From positions 2,728,001 to 2,792,000 of the forward strand of contig JAPFFF010000014.1 of the NCBI GenBank assembly GCA_039105265.1: a DNA stretch of 64,000 nucleotides. Reading direction: 5' to 3'. The notes under the pieces are model-generated. The model was not told where the DNA came from. It ran no database searches and saw only the letters and a program-made list of their open reading frames with translations. Positions 1 through 9,703 of this stretch are shown here, piece after piece. Origin of the DNA: Tritrichomonas musculus (lineage: Eukaryota > Parabasalia > Tritrichomonadida > Tritrichomonadidae). The position numbers were made by a program, and so were the translations under genes. The stretch's first letter is position 1. Each line of letters starts with the position of its first letter.

Positions 1-167
1 ACGAGACTGAAAAAAAGTTGAAAGAAGAAGAAGAAAAAAATAAAATGCAAATCAAAAAGTACAAAGATGAAATTGAAAGCATTAAAAACGACATGGAAAG
101 TCGAATCAAGTCAATTGAAGCTAAATTTGAAAGAATGTGTAATCAGTATGAAAGCTTCAAAACTTAA
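1..167 (+). CDS. 3' end of a coiled-coil protein (partial)
   Basis: Open from the window edge to a TAA at 165-167 in the frame starting at base 3. The readable part is about 54 residues, very rich in Lys and Glu with a heptad-like pattern (KKLKEEEENKMQIKKYKDEI and onward), ending QYESFKT. This looks like the C-terminal coiled coil of a longer protein whose start lies outside the window. The next start codon on the same strand is only 21 nt downstream of this stop, so the two genes are packed very tightly. The parent protein cannot be named from this piece. Confidence 0.75.
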   Translation, partial: ETEKKLKEEEEKNKMQIKKYKDEIESIKNDMESRIKSIEAKFERMCNQYESFKT

Positions 168-187
168 ATAATGTCGTTTTGGAAACG

Positions 188-1939
188 ATGACTTACAATG
201 AATTTGTTAGATTAAGTGCTAAATCACAACGTCATGTATTAAAAGAAGTCGTTGATAATAAAATTGAACGTAAAGATGATATTTTATTTAAAAGAATTTC
301 ATGCTGTCAAAGACTATATAATATTCTCTCTGGTAAAAAAGGTGTGTATTCATCCCAAATGCAATTGAAGAAGAATGAGCATTTAAATAAGCCTGATGAT
401 TCTTCTTTGTATGAATTTTTATATGAAAAAATGAATCGAATGAACTTGAATACAAATGAAATCGAGTTCTTATTTAAAGCACAATTATTATCAAAAAGCT
501 TGATTGATATCATGGAGAATTTTGAAATACTATACATTGAGATTAATTGTTCGATTAACAATGTGGAACAGATTGCACAAATAATTTATGATGTTGAATC
601 CAAAAAGAATTCAAATAAAATTGTTGTTTCATTGAACATAAAAGATAAAAAAGACTTTTGTCGAATTAGTAAATTGAAAAATATTATAAATTTTGTGAAT
701 ATTATAAATATAGATGAGATTGATGATGAGTTATTTTTAAACTTTTCAAAACTTGAGAAAATTGAGTTTCACGCAAATGTCTACAAAATTGGCAATTCAT
801 CATTCAAAGGATGCACATCACTGACTGAAATATCAATTCCGTCATCAGTCACGTCTGTTGGAAATAATATTTTCAATGGAATTAAAAAAATAAGTCTTTC
901 AAAAGGAATGACAAGTATTCCTTCAAATCTATTCAAAGGATGCACATCACTGACTGAAATAATTATTCCATCAACAGTGATATCAATTGGATCCAATGCA
1001 TTTGATGGATGCACATCACTGACTGAAATATCAATTCCGTCATCAGTCACGTCTGTTGGAAATAATATTTTCAATGGAATTAAAAAAATAAGTCTTTCAA
1101 AAGGAATGACAAGTATTCCTTCAAATCTATTCAATGGCTGCACATCACTGACTGAAATCATTATTCCATCAACAATCACGTCAATTGGATCCAATGCATT
1201 TGATGGATGCACATCACTGACTGAAATATCAATTCCGTCATCAGTCACGTCTGTTGGAAATAATATTTTCAATGGAATTAAAAAAATAAATCTTTCAAAA
1301 GGAATGACAAGTATTCCATCAAATCTATTCAATGGCTGCACATCACTGACTGAAATAATTCTTCCATCAACAATCACTTCAATAGGCCAAAAAAAATTCA
1401 ATGGATGTTCAGCATCAATTGCTTATTCATTTGCTTACACGAAAGGACAAGAACTGTCAGGCATTTTCGAATATCTCACATCATCCACAAAAGGAAATAT
1501 TCACGACAATGGAACAATCAACATTTCAGCTTCAAGTAATTATTGTGGAGATCCCAGAAATTTATGTGACTTCAATGACTTAAGCCGTAATTCAGCATGG
1601 CTTTCTGGTGAAGAAGAAGAAGCAACCCTTCTGTTCGATTTCAAGCTCAAAAGAGTAAAGCTCACTAATTACACGCTTCACACCACGGACAGTGGTTGCC
1701 ATCCAAGGTCGTGGGTGGTTGAGTGCTCCAATAATTTAAATGATTGGTTCACCAGAGATGAAAGAAACAATGAAGTTATTATGAATAAAAATAATTTTTG
1801 TCATACATTCGAGTGTCAGAGGCAATCCAACGAATTCTACCGATATGTGAGAATTAGAACAACAAGTGAAAGTTGGGATGATGATTTTTATTTTGAGATT
1901 TCAGCTGTTGAATTCTTTGGCTGCCTTAAAATCAATTGA
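188..1939 (+). CDS. BspA-type leucine-rich repeat protein with C-terminal discoidin (F5/8 C) domain
   Basis: 583 residues. The frame is open from a TTG at 179, but the first ATG, at 188, is the likely start in a eukaryote. Residues about 1-195 are a helical N-terminal region that I do not recognise. Residues about 198-405 are BspA/LRR_5-type repeats built on GCTSLTEIxIPSSVTSVG and GNNIFNGIKKISLSKGM units. Residues about 430-580 resemble an F5/8 type C (discoidin) domain, with WLSGEEEEATLLFDF, SWVVECSNNLNDW, and RYVRIRTT near the end. BspA-like proteins are a very large family in trichomonads and many are surface proteins. This one shows no signal peptide or membrane segment, so it may be intracellular or loosely associated. 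The discoidin fold suggests carbohydrate or lipid binding; the ligand is unknown. Confidence 0.85.
   Translation: MTYNEFVRLSAKSQRHVLKEVVDNKIERKDDILFKRISCCQRLYNILSGKKGVYSSQMQLKKNEHLNKPDDSSLYEFLYEKMNRMNLNTNEIEFLFKAQLLSKSLIDIMENFEILYIEINCSINNVEQIAQIIYDVESKKNSNKIVVSLNIKDKKDFCRISKLKNIINFVNIINIDEIDDELFLNFSKLEKIEFHANVYKIGNSSFKGCTSLTEISIPSSVTSVGNNIFNGIKKISLSKGMTSIPSNLFKGCTSLTEIIIPSTVISIGSNAFDGCTSLTEISIPSSVTSVGNNIFNGIKKISLSKGMTSIPSNLFNGCTSLTEIIIPSTITSIGSNAFDGCTSLTEISIPSSVTSVGNNIFNGIKKINLSKGMTSIPSNLFNGCTSLTEIILPSTITSIGQKKFNGCSASIAYSFAYTKGQELSGIFEYLTSSTKGNIHDNGTINISASSNYCGDPRNLCDFNDLSRNSAWLSGEEEEATLLFDFKLKRVKLTNYTLHTTDSGCHPRSWVVECSNNLNDWFTRDERNNEVIMNKNNFCHTFECQRQSNEFYRYVRIRTTSESWDDDFYFEISAVEFFGCLKIN
811..1404 (+). 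repeat. 198-bp in-frame tandem repeat within the LRR gene
   Basis: Three consecutive copies start at about 811, 1009 and 1207. Each unit is 198 bp and encodes 66 residues, which equals three leucine-rich repeats (23+20+23). The copies are almost identical at the DNA level, so they arose by recent duplication or are kept alike by gene conversion. The last copy decays toward the end, where SIGSNAFDG becomes SIGQKKFNG. Confidence 0.9.
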
Positions 1940-2177
1940 AAAATAAATGCAAGCATAATAAAATTAAGTTCGTATTCACCATATTCTAATTCATTTTTTA
2001 ATAAAAATATTCATCTTTCTATGACCGAAATTAAATAAATAACTTTTGAATAAAAGGATCTTAAAAAAAAAATCATCAAAATGTTAATTATTCAAAATGA
2101 AATTGATTGTTTAAATATAATATTGATAAATAAAAAAACAGTTGAATCACAAATAAAGAGATAGAAAATTGATCATT

Positions 2178-2313
2178 CATGTTAACCTTGATAATTCATT
2201 TTTTTCATGTTAACCTTGATAATTCATTTTTTTCATGTTGACCTTGATAATTCATTTTTTTCATGTTGACCTTGATAATTCTTTTTTTTTTCATGTTAAC
2301 CTTGATATTAAGC
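2178..2313. repeat. 28-bp tandem repeat, about 5 copies
   Basis: Copies of CATGTTRACCTTGATAATTC followed by a T run begin at 2178, 2206, 2234, 2262 and 2292. Spacing is 28 bp for the first four and 30 bp for the last because of a longer T run. One position alternates between A and G (GTTAACC or GTTGACC). It is noncoding. Confidence 0.9.
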
Positions 2314-2602
2314 ATTGTTTGCAAAATGAAAAATTTGATACAAATCAAAAAAGGTTATAATTTTGAATGCAAATAACGTCACCAAATTGAATTTGAGATG
2401 ATTTAAAACTTTTATTTGCTTATTTGGCATTGAACACAGTATCCAATATAGATATGATCCTACTGTCCAAATGCATCTTAATATTATTAATGATATTTAT
2501 AACTTTTAAAAAGATTCGCATTGAAAAGTATTTTACGTAAACTTGGAATTTAAAGATTGTGTACGCGTCTCTTTTCTTCTTGACATTTGGCATGGAACCT
2601 TC

Positions 2603-2628
2603 AATTATCAATGACGTCAATGATAATT
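2603..2628. promoter_or_regulatory. Palindrome centred on TGACGTCA
   Basis: An 8-bp arm AATTATCA and its complement TGATAATT flank a perfect TGACGTCA core, each separated from it by a single A. The core is identical to the CRE site bound by bZIP proteins in other eukaryotes. Whether anything binds it here is unknown; long AT palindromes also occur by chance in such DNA. Confidence 0.35.
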
Positions 2629-3280
2629 TATATTGTCTTTTTGCCAAAAAAAGAGATCATTCATCATGAATGATTCATCTTTTAACTGTGCATTCTTTAT
2701 AAATAAGCTGTTTCCAAAGGTAATCAAATTCATAATTTGAAATTTTTTGGCGATTTTTACTCATGAATAGTTTCTTTCACTTTTTTATTAATAGGGTTTT
2801 ATGATAAAAGATATTTTTATTTGCATTGTAAATGGCAGATTTGTAAACATTCCATAATTGTTTGATTATTTGAAATAAAAAGATTTGAATATTACTGAAT
2901 GTCTTTAATATTGATACATATGTTTTTATGGGTTAATAATAATTGAACAATTTTAGTTTTACTTTTATGTGGAAACCTGCAGATTTTTAATTGTAAAATT
3001 GTGTGGTTATTTGTCTCATATTTTGAATGGCATCAATATTTCAAAGATCAGATCTCAGTTAAGGTCAAAAAATTGTGTTAAAGAGATTTTAATTTAAATA
3101 TTAAAATTTCTTGGAAAATATAATATATTTTCAATTAATTTTTTTTTATATGTTTAAAATTATTTATTAATATTTTATAAATATATAATATTGTTTTCTT
3201 TCTATATAATTAGCTATTAAAAATGTATAAAATGTTTCATATTATGAGAACGGCTAAATATATATTTAATTGTCGATCAA

Positions 3281-5629
3281 ATGATCTTTACTAGCTTGAT
3301 ATTCTTTCTGATTGTAAATTCACGATCAATATATATTGGCTTAGATATAGGATCATATTTTACAAAAGCTTCAACAGTTATAAGCAATGAGCATCCAGTA
3401 ATTGCAACCAATTATGAAACCAAGAGAATGACGCCGACATTTATCGCATTTAGACCGCCACAGGACTTTAATTTCGCCAATACATCGAATGTATCGCCAG
3501 CAGAAGCTCGTACCCTTCTTCCCGAGTTTGGTCAAAATGCATTAAATCTAATGATAAATCGTCCATGGCTTGGAATGGGCTTTTTACCGTATTTCATAGA
3601 TATTAATGAGACCGAAGCTGCGAGAATCTCAAAAATATTTAATCAAAATATGACAGCATCCAGAGTTTCATATTTAGACTGTGTTCCGCTTTTTTATAAA
3701 TATTTCCTAACTTCAATTGCGAAAGGGCGACCAGTCCAAGGAATTGATATTGTTGTTCCAGCATTTTATACTATTCCGCAGAGATCGATTTTAAAAAGAA
3801 TGATTAAAATTACGCACTTTACCAAAAATATTAGAATATTAGATGATGTTGATGCCGTTTCACACGTTTATAGTGTTGGAAAATCTAGTAGATTTCAATC
3901 TGAACCGAAACTAGTTTTATTTGTTGATATTGGAGCCACTTCAGTTAAAGCATATACAATACTATTCCAAATGCAAAATGAAACTGATGGTCAAAAAAAT
4001 GTTTTCTCTTCAAGACTATCATATGAATATGACCCTGAAAATGGTGGAGCATTTTTAACATCAAAAATGATCAATTACATTTCTCAAAAGCTCAAAATTG
4101 AAAATCCAACTGATTCAGATAAATGGCGTTTATTTGAAGCCTCCGAAAAATTAAAGAAACAACTAACCCTAACTGAAGATGCTACAGTTACAATTGAGAA
4201 TTTAAACGGTAATGACCAGCAATTTACCATGACTCGAAGTGAGCTTGAAGTTCTCTCTGAAGATCTCTTAAATTCGATCGTTAACGTAGTTTCTAAAGCA
4301 TCGAATAACCTAACTATTGATGATTGTGAATTTATTGGAGGTTCCTCACGACTTCCTTTCATTCAAAAAGCATTTGAAAGACATAATTTAAGTCATCTTA
4401 AATTAGGACGAAAACTCAACACTGATGAAACTCTAGCCATTGGTGGTTGTTACTACTCACAATATATGCGTGAATTAAGCAGATTTAGTCCTGTAGTTGT
4501 TTATGATTATTCTTCCATATATACTATTACATTATTTACGACTGATTCGATGGCTGTTGTTTGTTACAAGAACAGAAGATGTGCCACCAAAATATCAATA
4601 AATGGCACGTCCAGGTATGTTTTATTTGCCTACAATGAGAGTGAATTACGAAGAGGCATGAGTACCCGAACTTTTGGTTATTCATTAAAAGAGCAAGAAG
4701 ATGATGTTGAGTTAATCTTTCTACACAATCCATTTGATCTTTATAGTGCTCGTAAATGCAAACTTCCCACTGAAGAAGAACTCAAAAATAGAGAAAAAAA
4801 TGAAACAACGAATAATATGAAAATTTGTCGTGATATAATTATTGCGCCCATTGAAGCCCCCAAGAAAGTATCACCTGTTTTTAAAGCGATTGTCAGAAAA
4901 GACAAATCTAGGAAAATGATGGCCAATGCACATAACAAATTAGAATTGCTAGTACAGAGAATAGAGCAAGAAATTGAATTTAATCAATCTGTTATTAATT
5001 TTACTAATTACCAACAAAGAGCAGCGATCAAAGAAGCCACTGAAGCCGCCAAAAAGTGGATTTTTGAAGAAGCCGATAAAGCAACTGCTTCTAAGAATTT
5101 CACGAATATCGTTGATTCATTAAATTCATTAATGACTCCAATTTACAAAAGAATTGCCGAAAGTCGGGCATTAAAAGAAAATCTTAGATTATTTGTTGAA
5201 ACCCTTAGCATTGCGCATTATGCATTAGAAACAGATTGGCCTTCTAAATCAGCAGTTCCAACAGCTGTTATTGAAGAGTTTAGAAAACTTTTTAAAGAAA
5301 CAGAAGATTGGTACTTAAATGCAACAGAAGCAAATAGTCATGCTCCTACTCATGATTTCCCTCCTTTTAGAGCAAAAGACTTTGAAAAGCATGGAAAACA
5401 TCTTTACCAAGAATTTTTAAGAATCGAAAGAATTGCAAATGCTACTCCTTCCCCCTCCCCCTCTGCTAACCCGACAATCAGTAATGCTAATCCTAAACCT
5501 GACAGTGCCGGCGTTAAACAGAATCAAAAAGCTGACCAGAATGATTCTAAAGATGGACTTTTCTCAAAGTTCTTCAATAATATGTTCAATTCAAATCAGA
5601 AAAAGAATGATACTAATGTTGACTTATAA
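3281..5629 (+). CDS. ER Hsp70-like chaperone of the Grp170/HYOU1/Lhs1 type
   Basis: 782 residues. A hydrophobic N-terminus (MIFTSLIFFLIV) is a signal peptide, and the mature protein begins almost at once with the Hsp70 phosphate-1 loop IYIGLDIGSYFTKAS (residues 17-31). Phosphate-2 is LVLFVDIGATSVKAY near residue 211, and the adenosine motif is EFIGGSSRLPF near 350. The C-terminal third is a long helical region with many possible N-glycosylation sites (for example NFT and NAT), then a Ser/Pro/Asn-rich tail. Large Hsp70s of this group act in the ER lumen as nucleotide exchange factors for BiP. It is shorter than human HYOU1 (about 1000) or yeast Lhs1 (about 880). The end DTNVDL is not a standard KDEL signal. 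The stop runs into TAAATAAA. Confidence 0.85.
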   Translation: MIFTSLIFFLIVNSRSIYIGLDIGSYFTKASTVISNEHPVIATNYETKRMTPTFIAFRPPQDFNFANTSNVSPAEARTLLPEFGQNALNLMINRPWLGMGFLPYFIDINETEAARISKIFNQNMTASRVSYLDCVPLFYKYFLTSIAKGRPVQGIDIVVPAFYTIPQRSILKRMIKITHFTKNIRILDDVDAVSHVYSVGKSSRFQSEPKLVLFVDIGATSVKAYTILFQMQNETDGQKNVFSSRLSYEYDPENGGAFLTSKMINYISQKLKIENPTDSDKWRLFEASEKLKKQLTLTEDATVTIENLNGNDQQFTMTRSELEVLSEDLLNSIVNVVSKASNNLTIDDCEFIGGSSRLPFIQKAFERHNLSHLKLGRKLNTDETLAIGGCYYSQYMRELSRFSPVVVYDYSSIYTITLFTTDSMAVVCYKNRRCATKISINGTSRYVLFAYNESELRRGMSTRTFGYSLKEQEDDVELIFLHNPFDLYSARKCKLPTEEELKNREKNETTNNMKICRDIIIAPIEAPKKVSPVFKAIVRKDKSRKMMANAHNKLELLVQRIEQEIEFNQSVINFTNYQQRAAIKEATEAAKKWIFEEADKATASKNFTNIVDSLNSLMTPIYKRIAESRALKENLRLFVETLSIAHYALETDWPSKSAVPTAVIEEFRKLFKETEDWYLNATEANSHAPTHDFPPFRAKDFEKHGKHLYQEFLRIERIANATPSPSPSANPTISNANPKPDSAGVKQNQKADQNDSKDGLFSKFFNNMFNSNQKKNDTNVDL

Positions 5630-6035
5630 ATAAATATTGTAAACACACTTATATATCTTTTAATTTGATTTATTTTTGGCCAAAAAAAAAAAAAAAAAAA
5701 AATCTTTCAAATAATATTAACGTTTAAAAGTTACGTTAAATAAAATGTAATGTGGAAAAAGTAAGGGAATTTAAATTTGTTGTTAGAATTAAGAATAACT
5801 TTTATCAAAATATGGGTTTTAGGTAAATTATCTTTGTTAATTTGAGGCCTTTTTTGATGGCGTGATTTTGTTTCTCTAATGAAAGAAAAAATTTGATTTG
5901 TTGTTGTTATTGTTATGCATTATAATTACAAACAAATAGCATTTATAAGATAAAAATAATTCAAATTTGTAATTATGATTTTTATTAAGAAAATCTATCT
6001 AATATTTATTTATAACAAACAGCTTTTGGCTTAAT

Positions 6036-7877
6036 TTATAGGAAATAATCTATGTTTGACCATGGATCTATATAAGGTCCTACAATATCAGAAAGACCTA
6101 TGCAAAAAGCAATCAAGGGATCAACTATAGGAAGACATTCAATTTCGAAAACACATTGATCCATTCTTCTAACAATGAAAGTTGGGCTTCCTGCTTTATT
6201 TTGTAAAACAATGTTCCTTGAAGAACGAATTGGAGTATGATGATATTCACCATGGAAATTAAGGAAATACTTTCCTGTAGGTGGATCAAATCTAGGTGGT
6301 TTAGGAACCCAATTCACTATTTTATCTTTAAATGGAAAAGATACTTCTATGGACATATGGCCAGGTTTTCCAGAATTAACATAATTCACAACAAAATGAG
6401 TATCTTGCAAATTAACTGTATTAAAGTCCTTAAATTCGTTTTGAGTAATATGAGCAACATGGTTTGCTTTGTTACGGATATGAATATCACTTCCTTTTGC
6501 AATATAAATATTACTGTATTTTTGCTTTGCTGTATAAATGATTTGATTATCTTTAACAAATTTAAATTTAGGGCATTTGATTGTATGATTTTCTACTCTT
6601 ACTTGATAAACTATAGAATGTATATTACCAAATTCATTTTGAATAATAATATCTTCCTTATGATCAGTTTTTGCTGCATTTTGGACAATATCATTGTTTT
6701 CATCAGTTGCTGGATTCTTAAATTGTTGGCTACTTGATCGAAGTTCTTGATTTAGTTTATAATTTGGATCATGGAGTAAATCATGGTTTTCTAAATCTAG
6801 CTTATTTTCTGGTTGATTCTGGATTTGATTAGGGCTTGAAAAATTCTCAGATTCTTTATCAGCTGAATTATTATTTTTGTTTGCATCATTTATTTTATAA
6901 TAGTTGCCTTGATATGAACTATTATTAGCATCTTCAAAGTATTGGTCACTATCTTCTTCGTGATGAATGGCGTGAATATCATCATCAATGTATAAATATG
7001 TTATTCCATCAGATCCATCATATTTATTATCTGGGACATCAAAGTTTGGATCAAGATGCTGCTTAATGAAGGCAATTCCTAAATTGTATATATCTTCAGC
7101 TTTGAACATTTTTGCAATTTCGCATATTTCTTCCATTTCAGAGTTTTGAACATCAGTTGGTAATTGTTGGCAAAGCTTAAGGAAGTTATTCATATTTCTA
7201 TCCGAAAATTGATTAGTTCGAATTTCAAGATGGAGTGCATTCACTTGTTCAGTATTATGAATAAATGGTAATATTAATTCACGGAATTTGAGTGAAGATT
7301 TACCGAGTTTAATGGGATCAACCATATATGTTGTATCGTTATAAACAACATGGAACACTTGACCTGGTAATACATGTTCGGATGATGATTGTTGAGATAA
7401 ATTTGATGATAGATTATGTAAAGATGGTGTAGATGGTGATTGTGGCATACCATGATTTATTGGTTGATTAGGATAATTATTATTTTGTTGACAAAAATTG
7501 GGATTTGATGATTGCCTGCCGAAGTTCGGATTTGAATAAGGTTGTGATTGGTAAACGTTTGAATAATTTTCTGATGGTTGTTGATTAAAATTGGAAGAAT
7601 TATTATATTGCTGTGGATTTAAATTAGAATTAGCATTTGATTGTTCATATAAATTAGATTCTGATGAGTCCATTGATTGCATTGACATAATTGATGAAGA
7701 TTTATGCATTGAACTTCTTGGATGAATAGCAAGTAAATTCCCGGATGATTGATTTGTTGAATTTCGATCCATTGGAATTCTTGATTGTGATGGGTATCGT
7801 CCTAAATATGGTTGAGATGTTTGATTCATATGGTTCTGTGGTAACGGCGGTATTGGCCTTTGTTGGGTTGGCTGCAT
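6036..7877 (-). CDS. Tubby-like protein with BTB-like domain and Q/N-rich N-terminus
   Basis: 613 residues. Residues 1-165 are low-complexity Gln/Asn/Ser/Pro. Residues about 170-275 (LPGQVFHVVYNDTTYMVDP and following helices) resemble a divergent BTB/POZ fold. An acidic Asn-rich linker follows. Residues about 415-613 look like a Tubby C-terminal domain, with KYFLNFHGEYHHTPIRSSRN, FEIECLPIVDPLIAFCIGLS near the end. Tubby domains bind phosphoinositides or act in gene regulation in other eukaryotes. From memory, a BTB-like plus Tubby-like layout recurs in trichomonads. An initiator-like motif lies 14 nt upstream of the ATG. The Tubby assignment rests on the last 90 residues and is fairly firm; the role is unknown. 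Confidence 0.7.
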   Translation of the reverse strand: MQPTQQRPIPPLPQNHMNQTSQPYLGRYPSQSRIPMDRNSTNQSSGNLLAIHPRSSMHKSSSIMSMQSMDSSESNLYEQSNANSNLNPQQYNNSSNFNQQPSENYSNVYQSQPYSNPNFGRQSSNPNFCQQNNNYPNQPINHGMPQSPSTPSLHNLSSNLSQQSSSEHVLPGQVFHVVYNDTTYMVDPIKLGKSSLKFRELILPFIHNTEQVNALHLEIRTNQFSDRNMNNFLKLCQQLPTDVQNSEMEEICEIAKMFKAEDIYNLGIAFIKQHLDPNFDVPDNKYDGSDGITYLYIDDDIHAIHHEEDSDQYFEDANNSSYQGNYYKINDANKNNNSADKESENFSSPNQIQNQPENKLDLENHDLLHDPNYKLNQELRSSSQQFKNPATDENNDIVQNAAKTDHKEDIIIQNEFGNIHSIVYQVRVENHTIKCPKFKFVKDNQIIYTAKQKYSNIYIAKGSDIHIRNKANHVAHITQNEFKDFNTVNLQDTHFVVNYVNSGKPGHMSIEVSFPFKDKIVNWVPKPPRFDPPTGKYFLNFHGEYHHTPIRSSRNIVLQNKAGSPTFIVRRMDQCVFEIECLPIVDPLIAFCIGLSDIVGPYIDPWSNIDYFL

Positions 7878-7885
7878 TAGTAGAT

Positions 7886-7893
7886 AAAAATGA
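7886..7893 (-). promoter_or_regulatory. Initiator-like TCATTTTT upstream of the Tubby-like gene
   Basis: On the minus strand this reads TCATTTTT, matching the trichomonad initiator consensus TCA(+1)YWYT. The A falls 14 nt before the start codon, within the short 5' leader expected for these organisms. Confidence 0.55.
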
Positions 7894-9235
7894 ATTAATT
7901 TTTCATTTCAATGATGGTTCACAATTTTGAATGTTATTGAAAATTGATAAAGGATAGTTTTGATAATTGAATTGTTTTTGAAAAATTAATTCAATCATAA
8001 ATTTATGTAATATAGAAATTGTGATATTTTCTGAAGAAATAATCTAGCGTTGATAAATTGAATATATATTATCTGATATAAAAATGATGTTTAACGATGC
8101 ATGATGAACTACAAATAAGATTTATATAACAACAAAATTATTGTTGATATAAACTTAATTAATATTTTGAATGACGAAATTTTACCAACAATCTTCAAAT
8201 TAATATGATTTAACCACAAAATTATGTGATGTCTTTTATTCTATTATAAATAATATTGCAATTTTTCTTTTTAGTTTCGACCAAAATTTATATTTCCTTG
8301 ACGAATAAAACGTTTGAAATATATTTTTGTTTGAAATAATTATTTAATAACATCTGTAAGCATATTTGCTAAAAGAATTCCAATTTTATTATAGGATAAT
8401 AGTATATTATTGCAGCCAATGTTTTTCGCCTTTTATATTATTTGCAAAAAGATTTTTAAAAACATTATTAAAATCATTGATTATCGAGATTATTAAAATA
8501 TTTGTTCAATTCATTTTCATCAAGAAATACATCATTTCTTCTTCTAAAATTTTTTTCATTTCTGAATCATGGTCTTCAATTACTTGCAATTTAGATTGAT
8601 CAGCACCAAATGTAGCTTCCAATTCTTCATTTAATGGCTTATAGTATTTTCTTCGGCAACAAACAAAGCTTTGTTATATTTGGTATTTTAAAAAATTCTA
8701 TGATAATTGAAAATATACTTTTTAGAAAAGAAAGAAAATAATATTTTCTAATTCGTTTGATATGAGGAGAAAAGGCGAGAACATTTGTTTTAGATTTTTC
8801 TATTGAAAATTTATAGGATTGCTTTAATATTGAATATAGAATTGGTTATCATAATATATTAAAGAAAATTATTTATTAATTGAATAGTCTGGGATTTTAT
8901 GAATTATGTAATTCAATATTATATTATCAAAGAGATTACTTTATCAAATTATTAATAATTCTTTGGAGAGCTTGGTAAAAAAATATATCGATATATGAGT
9001 AATTAATTAAATAATGTTATTTTTCAAATTATAGATGCGTCTTCTTTATGCAATTTGCATAAAAAATAATTATTTTGGATTTTGCTACAGATTGATTGCC
9101 GTAAAATATTAATTAATACTTCATCATTTCTGATAAAATTCGGATTGAATTATATCTAGCAATATTTAAGCACAATAATCATTAATCTTATTTTGTTGAT
9201 TTTCATTAGATTTATAAGTTCAGAGGGAAAAAAAA
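7894..9235. other. Intergenic region, 1.34 kb, with one coding remnant
   Basis: Mostly AT-rich sequence with no full gene. It contains a gene fragment on the minus strand at 8506-8673 (listed separately). A 77-codon plus-strand frame at 8366-8599 overlaps that fragment antisense and is hydrophobic AT-rich noise. Confidence 0.5.
8506..8673 (-). pseudogene. Fragment of a membrane-protein cytoplasmic tail (possible remnant)
   Basis: A minus-strand open segment reads QSFVCCRRKYYKPLNEELEA, then FGADQSKLQVIEDHDSEMKK, and ends EEEMMYFLMKMN with a TGA at 8506-8508. The composition is that of real coding DNA and unlike the flanks. Cys-Cys-Arg-Arg-Lys followed by an acidic tail resembles the cytoplasmic end of a single-pass membrane protein, such as the tails of trichomonad BspA surface proteins. 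There is no ATG, and a stop lies just upstream, so this is either the end of a decayed gene or a 3' exon. I could not find the rest. Confidence 0.4.
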
Positions 9236-9703
9236 TTATTTTCTTTGAGTAATTGCCCATGAAACTTGTTCTTTTGCAGCTCTTTCTTCATCTTCTGTTA
9301 AATCATTAATAATATTAAATCTTTCTCTCATCTGGAATTAGAAAAAAATAAAAAATACTGCTTCTACTGTTTTGCATTCTGTTATTTGGCTTGCTATTAA
9401 TTCGGAAATTGCTGATGTCAATTGGTCAATTTCGAGAAAATGTGAGGCTTGAAGTAAAGGGCATAAATTTGCGGCGCAGTCCTCTAGAAAATCTTTGATC
9501 CATCGTTCACTTGGTGGATTTACACTTAATTTCATGAATCTATGAATATTTCCTAAAACTTCAGATGGAATATTATCAAGATTAATTTTGGTAACAAGAA
9601 ATAGATCACCAGCAATTCTCATAAGAAGCTTCGAGCATGATAGTTCAGTTGAGCTAATATTAAAAATAACACCATCCGATGAAATAACTTGAATAAAAGA
9701 CAT
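9236..9703 (-). CDS. SKP1: SKP1-like SCF ubiquitin ligase subunit, split by a 27-nt intron
   Basis: Two exons, 9359-9703 and 9236-9331, join in phase 0 to give 146 residues. Exon 1 carries the BTB/POZ-like N-terminus (MSFIQVISSDGVIFNISSTE, then DNIPSEVLGNIHRFMKL) and most of the C-terminal helices (LCPLLQASHFLEIDQLTSA). Exon 2 supplies the conserved end MRERFNIINDLTEDEERAAK plus EQVSWAITQRK, matching the Skp1 family's KTPEEIRxxFNIxNDFTEEEE. Without splicing the frame ends early in FFIFF. The start is set at the Met 17 codons inside the open frame because Skp1 proteins begin just before the SSDG motif. Skp1 links F-box proteins to cullin-1; length is close to the usual 160. Confidence 0.88.
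9332..9358 (-). other. 27-nt spliceosomal intron in SKP1
   Basis: On the minus strand it starts GTATTTTTTATT and ends TTTCTAATTCCAG. Removing it restores the conserved Skp1 C-terminus in frame. The CTAAT just before CCAG may double as a branch site, comparable to the fused branch/acceptor ACTAACACACAG known in Trichomonas vaginalis. Confidence 0.85.

Larger units (their letters stand above)
1940..3280. other. Intergenic region, 1.34 kb
   Basis: No convincing gene. A 75-codon open frame on the minus strand (2420-2647) opens at TTG and has no recognisable content. The region holds the 28-bp tandem repeat and the TGACGTCA palindrome listed separately, and otherwise homopolymer-rich AT sequence. 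The last 150 bp should contain the promoter of the downstream chaperone gene. Confidence 0.6.

Noticed and set aside
781-1401. 206-codon minus-strand frame opposite the LRR gene
   Set aside because: It is the antisense of the 198-bp repeats; the plus-strand frame has clear LRR and discoidin content.
2420-2647. 75-codon minus-strand frame
   Set aside because: Opens at TTG, has no recognisable motif, and overlaps the TGACGTCA palindrome; probably chance.
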